Shown here: positions 17,850-26,491 of the stretch, piece after piece | How positions within the stretch are numbered: position 1 is the first letter of the stretch | Layout of the letters: the number at the start of each line of letters is the position of its first letter | Source: Gemmatimonas phototrophica | GTDB lineage: Bacteria > Gemmatimonadota > Gemmatimonadetes > Gemmatimonadales > Gemmatimonadaceae | Assembly: GCF_000695095.2 (NCBI RefSeq) | Contig: NZ_CP011454.1 | Location: 3,162,001 to 3,226,000 of the forward strand | Direction: 5' to 3' | DNA length: 64,000 nucleotides | Made by a program: the position numbers and the translations under genes | The notes under the pieces: generated by a model | What the model saw: the letters and a program-made list of their open reading frames with translations, nothing else | Database searches by the model: none | What the model was told of the DNA's origin: nothing

Positions 17850-18010
17850 GCTCCGCCATGGAAAAACTGAAAACTGAAAACTTGCACTGACGACTGAAAA
17901 CTCGAACTGAGAACTGAGTACTCCCCCGGGAGATCGCGAGCTGTCCCGGGGAGTTTTCAGTCGTCAGTCCAAGTATTCAGTGATCAGTTCGAGTTGTAAG
18001 TCGTCAGTCC
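17850..18010. repeat. Nested inverted repeats between hemD and hemC
   Basis: Short ACTGA/CTGAAAAC-type words recur throughout this spacer. The block 17886-17903 (ACTGACGACTGAAAACTC) is exactly inverted at 17951-17968. Inside lies a second, GC-rich inverted pair, ACTCCCCCGGGA facing TCCCGGGGAGT, with one base difference. It is 5' of hemC and 3' of hemD on the minus strand, so it could end the upstream transcript or act in the hemC leader. Confidence 0.7.
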
Positions 18011-18020
18011 TTTCAGGCCC

Positions 18021-18800
18021 TCACGACGTATACGCCACCACAATCGCCCGCACCCACCCTTCCATGGTGGCGGCGTTACTTTCGAGCTTCACGGGAAAGC
18101 CGGCCACTTTGGCCGCCCGGGCGGTCACGGGGCCAATGGCCGCCACCGGCAGCCGCGCCGCATGTTCGGCCGGCAGCGCATCCAGAAGCGCGTCCACGGC
18201 GCTGGGAGCCGCCACCGTGACCAGATCGAGCTCACCAGCGTTGGCCAGGGCCCGAATTTTGGTCTGACCATCCGGATCGGGGGCACTGCGATACGCCGGG
18301 ACGACATCCACCACGGCGCCCAGTGTGCGCAGCCCGTCCGGCAAGACATCCCGCGCGCCGGCCGCCGAAGGGTACAGCATGCGCGCCCCCTCCACATCTG
18401 ATCGTTCGGCCATGAGGTCCACCATCCCCTCGGCCTGCATCTTTTCCGGCTGCACCGTGGGGGTGCGCCAGCCGTGGACATCGCAGGCCTGCGCCGTGGC
18501 ACTGCCCACCACGGCCAGCCGTCGGGTAGCCATGACCTCCTCGGCGCCCAGCGCATCTACCGCGCGGGCCAGATGCTCCACGGCATTCACGCTGGTGAGC
18601 AGCACCCAGTCATACTGCGCGAGCGCCGTCACGGCCGCGTACAGCGGAGCTGGATCCAGCGTCTCTATTCGGGTGAGCGGAATTTCGTGCACCGTGGCGC
18701 CGACACGCCGCAGGGCATCGGCGAGCGGCGCACCGCGGTCACCGGCACGCGTGACCGCGATACGGACCCCGGCCAGCAGCTGCGGAAGAGGAGCGGCCAT
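18021..18800 (-). CDS. hemD: Uroporphyrinogen-III synthase
   Basis: The enzyme closes hydroxymethylbilane with inversion of ring D, giving uroporphyrinogen III. The 259-residue length and two-lobed layout fit: an N-terminal GVRIAVTRAGDRGAPLADAL, YDWVLLTSVNAVEHLARA (about residues 63-80), the linker LYPSAAGARDVLPDGLRTLG and the second lobe with VTVAAPSAVDALLDAL and AAIGPVTARAAKVAGF. Sequence conservation in this family is low, so the call rests on this pattern and on its position between ccm and hemC genes. It starts 9 bases after the ccmD-like stop. Confidence 0.9.
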   Translation of the reverse strand: MAAPLPQLLAGVRIAVTRAGDRGAPLADALRRVGATVHEIPLTRIETLDPAPLYAAVTALAQYDWVLLTSVNAVEHLARAVDALGAEEVMATRRLAVVGSATAQACDVHGWRTPTVQPEKMQAEGMVDLMAERSDVEGARMLYPSAAGARDVLPDGLRTLGAVVDVVPAYRSAPDPDGQTKIRALANAGELDLVTVAAPSAVDALLDALPAEHAARLPVAAIGPVTARAAKVAGFPVKLESNAATMEGWVRAIVVAYTS

Positions 18801-18809
18801 GCCGACGGC

Positions 18810-18992
18810 CTATGGGTGCTTGCTCTTGGCGATACGACGGGCCATGAGCACGATGTAGCCGGCGAGCGATACGAAGGTGATGGCGTAGCCCGCCCACATG
18901 TATCCTTCCGTGGCTGGCGGGCCGGAACGCTGCGCGACGTACGCGACCGAATCCTGCGCGACGGCCAGCATGAACAGAGCATTCATGATCAT
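18810..18992 (-). CDS. ccmD: CcmD-like small membrane protein
   Basis: A 60-residue protein with one transmembrane helix (about 31-51, YAITFVSLAGYIVLMARRIA) preceded by a Tyr/Trp-containing periplasmic-type segment and followed by a basic tail. This matches the size and layout of CcmD, which links the CcmABC haem exporter to CcmE. Sequence conservation of CcmD is very weak, so the identification depends on position directly after ccmC, with an ATGA overlap. The start could also be the third codon (MNALFM). Confidence 0.75.
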   Translation of the reverse strand: MIMNALFMLAVAQDSVAYVAQRSGPPATEGYMWAGYAITFVSLAGYIVLMARRIAKSKHP

Positions 18993-19705
18993 GCGTTCTC
19001 CAGGACCGCGCGCGCATCACGCAACGCCGCCCAGCGCATGCGCACGCGAAGCAGGGCAAAGAACAACAGGATGTACGCCACGATGGCCATCAGGAACGTG
19101 AGCAGCATCTCGGGCGGCAACGAGGGCTTTTCCGGCTTCAGCACTACCGGCCCGGGGTGCATGCCGCGGAAGAGGCGCACCGTCAGGTGAATGAAGGGGA
19201 CCAGCAACGCCGCAAGCGACCCCATGACCGCCGAGAGGCGCGCGCGGCTTTCCGGACTCTCCACCGCCCCGCGCAACACGAGGTACCCCAGCACCAGCAA
19301 CCAGAGGAACAGCGTGCTGGTGATGCGCGCTTCCCATACCCACCAGGTGCCCCAGCTCGTACGCGCCCACACCGGGCCGGTCACCAGGACGATGCCCATG
19401 AACAGCAGACCAATTTCGGCGCTCGCTTCGGCCAGCCGGTCGAGCCGTTCGTCCTTGATCCAGAGGTACAGAATGCTGGCAATGGCCAGCAAACTGCAGG
19501 AGATGTAGAGCCCCACGATGGCCGCGGGCACGTGCATGTAGAAAATCTTCTGCGCGGCACCCAGCATGGCGTCCACCGGCGTGAACCAGATGGCGCGCAC
19601 ACTCACGGCCAGCACGGCGAGCAACGAGACGGCAAGGAACCCGTCAATCGCCTTGGCTTCGGGAAGACTGCCTGCGGAACTGGTGGTCGCCGTGACCGAC
19701 GCCAT
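18989..19705 (-). CDS. ccmC: Cytochrome c biogenesis haem-handling protein CcmC
   Basis: CcmC presents haem to CcmE during system I cytochrome c maturation in the inner membrane. The 238-residue protein has six hydrophobic helices and the tryptophan-rich haem-binding motif TSWGTWWVWEARITS (about residues 115-129). Conserved histidines flank it in FYMHVPAA and the later PFIHLTVRLFRGMHPGPV. I use ATG 19705, five bases after ccmB stop; an upstream frame start overlaps ccmB. The gene is part of ccmA-ccmB-ccmC-ccmD-hemD. Confidence 0.93.
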   Translation of the reverse strand: MASVTATTSSAGSLPEAKAIDGFLAVSLLAVLAVSVRAIWFTPVDAMLGAAQKIFYMHVPAAIVGLYISCSLLAIASILYLWIKDERLDRLAEASAEIGLLFMGIVLVTGPVWARTSWGTWWVWEARITSTLFLWLLVLGYLVLRGAVESPESRARLSAVMGSLAALLVPFIHLTVRLFRGMHPGPVVLKPEKPSLPPEMLLTFLMAIVAYILLFFALLRVRMRWAALRDARAVLENA

Positions 19706-19710
19706 GAGCA

Positions 19711-20409
19711 CTACTCCTCGATCGTGAACGGAAAGACGACGAGACACGCCGTCACAAAAACCAGATCAAACGCCAGCAACAGCTTGAACCACGGCATCGC
19801 ATCCGCGAGCGGCTGACCCCGCAGAATAACGGCCGACGTTTGCGCCGCGGGAATGACCAGCGGCACAAAGAACGGCAGCGTCATCATGGGCAACAGCAGC
19901 TCGGCCATGCGGGTGTTGCTCGCGACGGCGGCGAACAGCGTGCCCACCGCAGCCAGACCGAGCGACGCGCAGAACACGACGCCGATCAGCACGCCCCAAC
20001 CGCTCCCCACCTGAAGATCAAAGAACAGCGCGACGGCCGGAAGCGTCAGCGCCTGCACTCCTGACACAAATGCGAGATTGGCCAGAACCTTTCCCGCAAA
20101 AATGGCTTCCCGGCTCACCTGGCTGGCCAACAGCCCATCGTAGGCCCGTTCCGACAATTCCAGTCCGAACGACCGGTTGAGCCCCAGCAACCCGGAAAAG
20201 GTAAAGATCACCCAGAGCACCCCCGGCGCGAGATCGAAGGCTGGAATGGCCGTTGGATCCCACGTGAACCGGAAGATCACCACCGCCAGCACCGCAAATA
20301 CGGTGGCGGCCAGAAAGGCGCTGCGCGTGCGGAACTCGATCAGCAGATCCTTGCGGGCAATGCGGAGTGCGTCGGCCAGAAAGTCCGGCGCCGTGTGCTG
20401 AGCGCTCAC
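19711..20409 (-). CDS. ccmB: Haem exporter permease CcmB
   Basis: The 232-residue membrane protein is the permease partner of CcmA. It has six hydrophobic helices and the family features ALRIARKDLLIEFRTR at the N-terminus, GLNRSFGLELSERAYDGLL in the first cytoplasmic loop, and LLLPMMTLPFFVPLVIPAA in the fourth/fifth helix. Together CcmAB use ATP to release holo-CcmE from CcmC. The GTG start overlaps the ccmA stop codon, showing translational coupling. Confidence 0.93.
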   Translation of the reverse strand: MSAQHTAPDFLADALRIARKDLLIEFRTRSAFLAATVFAVLAVVIFRFTWDPTAIPAFDLAPGVLWVIFTFSGLLGLNRSFGLELSERAYDGLLASQVSREAIFAGKVLANLAFVSGVQALTLPAVALFFDLQVGSGWGVLIGVVFCASLGLAAVGTLFAAVASNTRMAELLLPMMTLPFFVPLVIPAAQTSAVILRGQPLADAMPWFKLLLAFDLVFVTACLVVFPFTIEE

Positions 20410-21185
20410 GCAATGCCCTCGTGCACGAGGGACCGATACAGTGCCTGGAAGCCCGTCAGGTCGAATCCGCCGGCCGGGGTCTGTTCATCATGCACCAGCC
20501 GTCCTGTTCGCATGATCACCGCCCGGGTGGCGAGGGCAATGCCCTCCACCAGATTATGCGTCACCAGCACCAGTGTGGCTCCACCCGCCTTGAGGTCACG
20601 AAGCGCCTCAGTGAAGGCCAGGGCCCCCACTTCATCCAACCCGGTATAGGGCTCGTCCAGCAGCACCAACCGGGGTTCGTGCACCAGCGCGCGCGCAATG
20701 GAGACCCGCTGCTGCAGCCCGCGGCTCAGGAAACGGACCGGCATCTGCTCACGATCCAGCACCTTCAACCGCTTCAACACGGCGGTGGTCGCCTGATCCG
20801 CTGCCACGACGCCCTGACACTCAGCGGCAAACCGCACATTCTCCCGCACCGTAAGCGCCGGGTACAGCATGGAATAGTGGCTGATGAGCCCCACCAGACG
20901 CCGCGTTTCGGCCGGTCCCGGCAGGGGAACCCCATGCAGCCGGGTGGTGCCTTTGGTGGGCTTGAGCAGCCCCCCCAGGAGCCGCAACAACGTCGTCTTG
21001 CCTGCCCCGTTGGGACCAAACAAGGCCAGGCAGTCGCCCTCGCCCAACTGAAGCGACACGCCATCGACCGCCTTTTTGCCCCCGAACGCGCGCACCAGCC
21101 CCTCCGCCAACACGGCGGGCGCACCGGCGGCGACCGACGGGGCGGCCGCGACACCTGTCGCGATGGTTTCGGGAGGGATCGGCAT
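20406..21185 (-). CDS. ccmA: Haem exporter ATP-binding protein CcmA
   Basis: The 259-residue ATPase has an Ala/Pro-rich N-terminal extension of about 25 residues, Walker A GPNGAGKTT (about 58-66), signature LSRGLQQRVSIARAL (a degenerate C-loop, as usual for CcmA, which has no strict LSGGQ), Walker B LVLLDEP and the H-loop HNLVEG. It powers the CcmABCD complex at the inner membrane. The gene is first in the ccm-hem operon and divergent from acs; the promoter region between them is about 120 bases. Confidence 0.9.
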   Translation of the reverse strand: MPIPPETIATGVAAAPSVAAGAPAVLAEGLVRAFGGKKAVDGVSLQLGEGDCLALFGPNGAGKTTLLRLLGGLLKPTKGTTRLHGVPLPGPAETRRLVGLISHYSMLYPALTVRENVRFAAECQGVVAADQATTAVLKRLKVLDREQMPVRFLSRGLQQRVSIARALVHEPRLVLLDEPYTGLDEVGALAFTEALRDLKAGGATLVLVTHNLVEGIALATRAVIMRTGRLVHDEQTPAGGFDLTGFQALYRSLVHEGIA

Positions 21186-21309
21186 CGATCTACATTAGCG
21201 GAAGCCGTCGTGCCCCGCGATGGACGGCCTGCTGTCCGTTGCGGGGGACCACCACTCCCCTGCCCCTCCTGCTGTCTTCCCACCGCCGGCCTCGCCGCAT
21301 GAGCCGTCC

Positions 21310-23274
21310 ATGAACGATATCGACGTCCTGCTCCAGGAAACCCGCAGCTTTCCCCCATCCGCCGAGTTCAAGGCCAAGGCCCATGTCCACGATTCGCGGC
21401 TGCACGATGACGCGGGCATGGCGCCACATGCCTTCTGGGCGCGCGAAGCGGCCACGCTGGATTGGATGAAGCCATGGGAAACGGTGTGCGAGTGGACGCC
21501 GCCGCGCGCCAAGTGGTTCACGGGTGGCACCCTCAACGTGTCGGTGAATTGCGTGGACCGGCACATTCACGGGCCGCGCCGCAACAAGGCCGCGCTGATC
21601 TGGGAAGGCGAGCCCGGTGATCGTCGCACGTGGACGTATTGGGACCTGTACCGCGAAGTGAACCTCGCGGCCAACATGCTCAAGCGGCTGGGCGTGACCA
21701 AGGGCGATCGCGTGGCGATCTACATGCCCATGATCGTCGAGTCAGTGATTGCCATGCTGGCGTGTGCACGCATTGGCGCCATTCACACCGTGGTCTTTGG
21801 CGGCTTTTCTCCGGACTCCTTGCGCGATCGCATCAACGATTGCGGGTGCAAGGTGCTCATCACCGCCGACGGCGGCTATCGTCGCGGGCAAACGGTGCCG
21901 CTCAAGCGCAACGCCGACGAAGCACTGAAAGAGTGTCCCACCATTGAACATGTACTCGTGGTGATGCGCCGCCGCAGCGGCGTAGGCGACGAGACGTTCG
22001 CCGAGATGCAGGAAGGGCGCGATCACTGGTGGCACCGTCTCAAGCGGCAGGTCCCCAAGTACTGCGAGCCGGAGGAGATGGATGCCGAAGACGTGCTGTT
22101 CATCCTCTATACGTCGGGGACCACGGGCAAGCCCAAGGGCATCGTGCACACCACCGGCGGCTATCTCACCGGCGCCGCGGCGACCACCAAGTATGTCTTC
22201 GATCTCAAGGACGAAGACGTGTATTGGTGCACCGCCGACATCGGCTGGATTACCGGCCACACGTATCTCACCTACGGGCCGCTCGCCAACGGCGCCACGT
22301 GCGTGATGTACGAAGGCGCGCCGGACTGGCCCGACAAGGATCGTTTCTGGCAGATCTGCGAGCGGTACGGCGTGACGGTGTTCTACACGGCGCCCACCGC
22401 CATTCGCGCCTTCATGAAGTGGGGCGCTCCTTTCGTGGAGAAACACGACCTGTCGCAGCTGCGGGTGCTGGGTTCGGTGGGTGAACCCATCAATCCGGAA
22501 GCGTGGATGTGGTACCACAAAGTCATCGGCAAGGAGCGTTGCCCCATTGTCGATACCTGGTGGCAAACGGAAACCGGCTCCATCATGATCACGCCGCTCC
22601 CCGGCGTGACCAGCACCAAGCCCGGCTCCGCCACCACGCCGTTCCCCGGCATCAAGGCCACGCTGCTCGATTCGCAGGCCAACGAGATTGCGGTGGGCGG
22701 CGGCCTGCTGGCCATTACCCATCCGTGGCCGAGCATGCTGCGAACCATCTGGGGCGACGATCAGCGCTACGTGGACACGTACTTCTCCAAGTGGGAGGGC
22801 CGACCCGATCTGTACTTCCCGGGCGACGGCGCCAAGCGCGACGACGATGGCTTCCTCTGGATTCTCGGGCGTGTGGACGATGTGCTCAACGTGGCCGGCC
22901 ATCGCATCGGCACGATGGAAGTGGAGAGCGCACTGGTGGATCACCCGGCCGTAGCCGAAGCCGCCGTAGTGGGCAAGAGTCACGACCTCAAGGGTCAGGC
23001 CATTGCCGCCTTCGTGACACTACGGGCCGGATTTACCCAGAGCGGATCGCTGCGCGATGAACTGCGCGAACATGTCGCGCTGAAAATCGGTGCACTCGCG
23101 CGCCCCGACGACATTCTGTTCTCGGCCGACCTGCCCAAGACACGTAGTGGCAAGATCATGCGGCGGTTGTTGCGCGACATTGCCGAGGGACGCGCCCTGG
23201 GCGATACCACGACGTTGGCTGACCCATCGGTCGTGGCCAGCCTGAAGGACCAGTACGAAGCGCAGGAAAGCTGA
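21310..23274 (+). CDS. acs: Acetyl-CoA synthetase
   Basis: The enzyme activates acetate to acetyl-CoA through acetyl-AMP in the cytoplasm. The 654-residue protein matches family length. It carries the nucleotide-binding P-loop [11 protein letters not shown] (about 266-276), the DTWWQTETG motif, [13 protein letters not shown] and the hinge [20 protein letters not shown]. The C-terminal [14 protein letters not shown] contains the lysine that is acetylated in many Acs proteins to switch them off. I chose ATG 21310 because the upstream in-frame segment is Pro/Ser/His-rich and not conserved. No acetyltransferase or deacetylase gene is adjacent. Confidence 0.95.
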   Translation: MNDIDVLLQETRSFPPSAEFKAKAHVHDSRLHDDAGMAPHAFWAREAATLDWMKPWETVCEWTPPRAKWFTGGTLNVSVNCVDRHIHGPRRNKAALIWEGEPGDRRTWTYWDLYREVNLAANMLKRLGVTKGDRVAIYMPMIVESVIAMLACARIGAIHTVVFGGFSPDSLRDRINDCGCKVLITADGGYRRGQTVPLKRNADEALKECPTIEHVLVVMRRRSGVGDETFAEMQEGRDHWWHRLKRQVPKYCEPEEMDAEDVLFILYTSGTTGKPKGIVHTTGGYLTGAAATTKYVFDLKDEDVYWCTADIGWITGHTYLTYGPLANGATCVMYEGAPDWPDKDRFWQICERYGVTVFYTAPTAIRAFMKWGAPFVEKHDLSQLRVLGSVGEPINPEAWMWYHKVIGKERCPIVDTWWQTETGSIMITPLPGVTSTKPGSATTPFPGIKATLLDSQANEIAVGGGLLAITHPWPSMLRTIWGDDQRYVDTYFSKWEGRPDLYFPGDGAKRDDDGFLWILGRVDDVLNVAGHRIGTMEVESALVDHPAVAEAAVVGKSHDLKGQAIAAFVTLRAGFTQSGSLRDELREHVALKIGALARPDDILFSADLPKTRSGKIMRRLLRDIAEGRALGDTTTLADPSVVASLKDQYEAQES

Positions 23275-23422
23275 CGATACTATTGGCAACCCGGGATCTG
23301 CGTGACCTTCGGTACAGATGCCGGGTATGACTCGTCAGTAGGTTGGTCTGGTGTTGCGAAACCGGGGATGCACCTGGTTCGTAGTTATGCCAGATGGCTG
23401 GGTCTCCGTTTTCCGTCGTACC

Positions 23423-23794
23423 ATGTCACTGCTCAGCAAACTGTTCCCCGAAACGCTCTTTCCCCGCAAGCTGTCGGCCGATGCCGAACAGCGGGTGCGC
23501 CTGGCGCAGGCGCGCGCGGAAGAGGCGCTCATTCGCACGCACGTGGAGAACGCGCTGATGTTTGTCGACACGCTTGCCACCGATGTGGGCTACGAACGGG
23601 CGCTCGACATTTATGTGCGGGAACTCGGCGTGGCCGATCCCTTGGCGACCGTGGTGGTTACACGGGCGCTGGTAGCGCTGGGAGAAGCGCTGGTGCCGGC
23701 ACCGGAGGCCCTAAATGGCAACGGCACCGTGAGTGCGGTGCCGTTGCCGGAAATACGTCTTGACGAAGCGGCCGCGCGCCGGCGACGCGCGTGA
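23423..23794 (+). CDS. Hypothetical protein with a hairpin in its coding sequence
   Basis: With ATG 23423 the protein has 123 residues. I do not recognise a family. It is largely helical (ADAEQRVRLAQARAEEALIRTHVENALMF, in part QRVRLAQARAEEALIRTHVE), acidic/basic mixed, soluble, ending in an Arg tail. A 13-bp perfect inverted repeat at 23717-23729/23736-23748 falls in the reading frame and encodes NGNGTVSAVPLP, an unusual insertion-like segment. It lies downstream of acs on the same strand, with a 150-base gap, and ends in front of a perfect palindromic terminator. Confidence 0.55.
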   Translation: MSLLSKLFPETLFPRKLSADAEQRVRLAQARAEEALIRTHVENALMFVDTLATDVGYERALDIYVRELGVADPLATVVVTRALVALGEALVPAPEALNGNGTVSAVPLPEIRLDEAAARRRRA

Positions 23795-23825
23795 CGACGT
23801 AGCAACTCACGACGCACAACTCGAA

Positions 23826-23861
23826 CGCAAAACCCGGAACTGATCAGTTCCGGGTTTTGCG
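23826..23861. terminator. Perfect 36-bp palindrome, bidirectional terminator
   Basis: An uninterrupted 18-bp arm (CGCAAAACCCGGAACTGA) is followed directly by its reverse complement, with A-run and T-run at the two ends. It sits between the convergent hypothetical gene and the DsbA-like gene, so it can end transcription in both directions. Confidence 0.85.
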
Positions 23862-23900
23862 TTTTGGTCGTGTATCGTGGGTTTCGTCGATGCGGTCCCC

Positions 23901-24632
23901 TTACTTCTTCGTGCTGTCCGGAGTGGGAGCAACTGCGGGAGCCGCCGCCGGCGCTGCCGCGGCGAGCGAGTCCACCACCTTCTTGAGCTGATCGAAGGTG
24001 AGGCCGCCGGCGTACACCTTGTTGCCCACAATGATGGTGGGCGTGCTGTTCACGCCGCGCTGCTGTCCTTCGGCGGCGTTGGCCTGAATACGCGGCAGAT
24101 GCTTCTGGGAGTCCATGCAGCCGTTGTAGGCCGCCATGTCGAGGCCGATGGCCTGTGCCAGCGGTTCAATGACCTTGCGCGGATTGGTCGTGGACTGGGT
24201 GCTCCACTCCGGCTGGCTGGCAAACAGTTGATCGTGCATCTCCCAGAACTTGCCCTGATCATTGGCGCAGGCGGCCGCGAGGTGCGCGAACAGCGTGTTG
24301 CCGTGGATCTGGGTAAGCGGGAAATCGTAGAAGCGGAAGTTGGCCAGGCCGGCGTCCACGAGACGGGTCTTGATGTCGGGGCCCTGCAGCGTGGCGAACT
24401 GCCCGCAGCCCGGGCACTCGAAGTCGGCGAACTCCACAATCGATACCGGGGCGTTCGGATTGCCGCGCAGATACCCTTCCGCCTGCGGGAGCGCCGTACC
24501 GGCCGGCAGCTCAATGGGCTTGGGCTTGTTCTGCATGGTGCCCCACAGGGCAGCACCACCAGCCAACAGGACTACACCGATCACCGCAATGAATCCGGTG
24601 TTCGACTTTTTCTTCGGCGTCACCTTTGCCAC
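23901..24632 (-). CDS. Membrane-anchored DsbA-family thioredoxin-like protein
   Basis: From GTG 24632, preceded by a good ribosome-binding site GAGGAG, the protein has 243 residues. A single transmembrane helix follows a Lys-rich start (about residues 12-31). The periplasmic domain starts with GYLRGNPNAPVSIVEFADFECPGCGQFA, with active-site CPGC near residue 73. It continues with the inserted helical domain, the cis-proline loop STPTIIVG and a flexible Ala/Pro tail. This is the thioredoxin_4/DsbA-like fold, acting on disulfides of exported proteins. The nearby ccm genes need reduced haemocyt c apoproteins, but a direct link is not shown. Confidence 0.85.
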   Translation of the reverse strand: MAKVTPKKKSNTGFIAVIGVVLLAGGAALWGTMQNKPKPIELPAGTALPQAEGYLRGNPNAPVSIVEFADFECPGCGQFATLQGPDIKTRLVDAGLANFRFYDFPLTQIHGNTLFAHLAAACANDQGKFWEMHDQLFASQPEWSTQSTTNPRKVIEPLAQAIGLDMAAYNGCMDSQKHLPRIQANAAEGQQRGVNSTPTIIVGNKVYAGGLTFDQLKKVVDSLAAAAPAAAPAVAPTPDSTKK

Positions 24633-24767
24633 TCGATCTCCTCGTCGTCGTCCGGCATGGCGCCGGTGGGGGTCCAGTATCTGCGCGTGGGCCTGCGCAG
24701 CACAGAAATGCTGTGGGAAGTGAGTGGAAGGTATGCGCCGAGTGGTTCTCTGCGCTATCCTGCCAGC

Positions 24768-25628
24768 GTGTACACCGAACACCTGCGAATTCCCGTGGGC
24801 GCGGGCGCCCTGCATGTGGAGCGACTGGGACGGGCGGGGCCGGCGGTCGTGCTGTTGCACGGCTTTGGTACCTGCTCCTTCCTGTGGCGTTCCGTGGCGC
24901 CTGCCCTGGCATCGGCTGGCTGCACGGTCGTCATGGTGGATTTGCTGGGGTTCGGCGAATCCGACCGGCCGGCTGGCGTGGCGTACGATCTGGCATCCCA
25001 GGCCGAATACGTGGAACGCGCCCTGACGGCGCTCCGGCTGGGGGCGGTTTCGGTGGTGGGGCAGGACGTCGGGGCGTTGGTCGGGGTTATTCTGGCGGCC
25101 CGTCATCCCGGGCGCGTGCAGCGACTGGCCCTGTTGGAAGCGCCGCTCCCGGACGACCTTCCCGGACCAGCGATCCGCTCGCTGCAGCGCCTGTCGGCGC
25201 TGTCGGCGCTGAGCGCCAACTCCCTGTTCGGGGCGCGGCCGTTGCTAGAGCCGCTGCTCTCGGACGCCGTGCACGATCCGGCGCAGATGCCGGAACGTCT
25301 GGTGATGCGGTACATGGCCCCCTGGGTGGGGACCAACGGGGCAGCCGAGCTATTGCAGCTGGCGAGCGCCATCTCGTTGTCAGATAACGATTTGAACGAG
25401 AGCCCCCTGGCTGGCGCCGAATTGTTTGCCGGCCAGACCCTGCTTTGGTACGGGGCCGGCGCAACGCTGTCGGGGAAGGACGCCGCGCCCGCCCGTGTCG
25501 CTGCCTGGCGGGCCCTGCTGCCGGCCGCCACCCTGCGCCCTCTGGTGACCGCCCGGGCCCCAGGCGCACTGGTGCCGGAGGATGACCCGGCCGCCTTACG
25601 TGCAGCGCTTCTGGCGTTTCTTGCGTAA
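24768..25628 (+). CDS. Alpha/beta hydrolase with Asp nucleophile position and no catalytic His
   Basis: From GTG 24768 the protein has 286 residues. The fold is clear: LLHGFGTCSFLW (oxyanion region, 29-40), LLGFGESDRPAG (59-70), nucleophile elbow VVGQDVGALVG (D100, as in epoxide hydrolases and haloalkane dehalogenases, rather than Ser). The usual C-terminal GHFVPEDxP reads GALVPEDDP here, so the catalytic His is replaced by Ala267. Either another His is used or the enzyme does not follow normal chemistry. I reject the upstream ATG 24708 because codons 24708-24767 have much lower third-position GC than the rest. A TATCCT box just upstream of the GTG could give a leaderless message. Confidence 0.75.
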   Translation: MYTEHLRIPVGAGALHVERLGRAGPAVVLLHGFGTCSFLWRSVAPALASAGCTVVMVDLLGFGESDRPAGVAYDLASQAEYVERALTALRLGAVSVVGQDVGALVGVILAARHPGRVQRLALLEAPLPDDLPGPAIRSLQRLSALSALSANSLFGARPLLEPLLSDAVHDPAQMPERLVMRYMAPWVGTNGAAELLQLASAISLSDNDLNESPLAGAELFAGQTLLWYGAGATLSGKDAAPARVAAWRALLPAATLRPLVTARAPGALVPEDDPAALRAALLAFLA

Positions 25629-25761
25629 TTCCAGAGGCGGCGGCAGTCGCCGGTGAGCTGTCAACCCCCTCAGGCCCTAGGAAGGGGGTGCCTCATCTGT
25701 TAACTTTCCCATGCTGCACCGGAGTCGCCGGTCAGCTTGTTCGACGCACTACCCAGAGGAA

Positions 25762-26025
25762 ATGGCTAAGCCCAAGCTTCGTCCGCGTCGTGATTCCATG
25801 GCGCCTTCTCCCTATCAGGAGGCCCGTGACGAGATGTTCCAGCAGATCATGCAGTGCGGTGTAATCGGGTGTCATCCCGAAGACCAGAAGGAGTGGTTCG
25901 ACGCCACGATGGTCTACATTCAGGATCGTTATCCTGAGCTCAAAGCTCCGGAAGTTACGGAACTGCGTACGCTCGGCGAGCGCTTTGCGCAGCCGACCAA
26001 GAAGCAGGAAACCGCGAACATCTGA
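25762..26025 (+). CDS. Small hypothetical protein
   Basis: The 87-residue protein (ATG 25762, preceded by AGAGGA) has a basic N-terminal tail (AKPKLRPRRD) and then a compact, probably helical domain with YQEARDEMFQQIMQCG and CHPEDQKEWFDATMVYI, followed by DRYPELKAPEV. It contains two cysteines. I do not recognise a family. It has a strong terminator, a good ribosome-binding site and normal codon usage, so it looks like a real monocistronic gene. Confidence 0.6.
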   Translation: MAKPKLRPRRDSMAPSPYQEARDEMFQQIMQCGVIGCHPEDQKEWFDATMVYIQDRYPELKAPEVTELRTLGERFAQPTKKQETANI

Positions 26026-26058
26026 ACGCTGCGGTAATAGAACAGACGCCATCGCAGG

Positions 26059-26086
26059 CGCCCCCAAAAGGGGCGTTTGCTTTTTC
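26059..26086 (+). terminator. Rho-independent terminator of the small hypothetical gene
   Basis: CGCCCC-CAAAA-GGGGCG hairpin (26059-26075) followed by a T-rich tail TTTGCTTTTT. It lies about 34 bases after the stop. Confidence 0.85.
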
Positions 26087-26139
26087 CCTCATGAGATCTG
26101 CGATCTGTGATCTGTGATCTCCGATCTGCGATGCAGAGC

Positions 26140-26454
26140 GTGAGAGTGTTGCGAGTGGAGACAATGCGATGGATATCGAATATGAGAGTGTTCAGACAAC
26201 GACGACGATGCGAGGCCCGAGCACTTCGTCCGCGCGCAGGTGCCCCACACGGGCACCGCTGGGTAGGGGCGGGGCCCCGCAGTTACCCCGGACGCCGCTG
26301 GAACAGCGGTCGTCCCCGCCGTAACGCCGCAGTTACCCACGCTCGTGGAGGGCACATCCGCACGGAGGCAACCACTCGCACTTCTCATTGTCGTGGTCAT
26401 CTCGCCGCTCACATTCGATATCCATCACATTGTCTCCACTCGCAACACTCTCAC
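26140..26454. repeat. Palindromic element family A, copy 3
   Basis: Inner arms begin GCGATGGATATCGAATATG (26166 on) and end TTCGATATCCATCAC (26428). Outside them the block GTGAGAGTGTTGCGAGTGG (26140 on) is exactly inverted at the right end (finishing 26454). This outer block differs from that of copy 1, yet stays complementary within the copy. The centre contains GACGCCGCTGGAACAGCGG, also present in copy 4. A run of GATCTGNG-type repeats lies at about 26092-26134. The element fills the space between the small hypothetical gene and the convergent phosphatidyltransferase gene. Confidence 0.85.
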
Positions 26455-26491
26455 CTCCAGATCTCACCTCGGCAATCGCGCATCTCGCCTC

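Noticed and set aside
24708-24767. ATG 24708 as start of the alpha/beta hydrolase
   Set aside because: Codons in this stretch have about 55 percent third-position GC, far below the rest of the gene, and no homologous residues.
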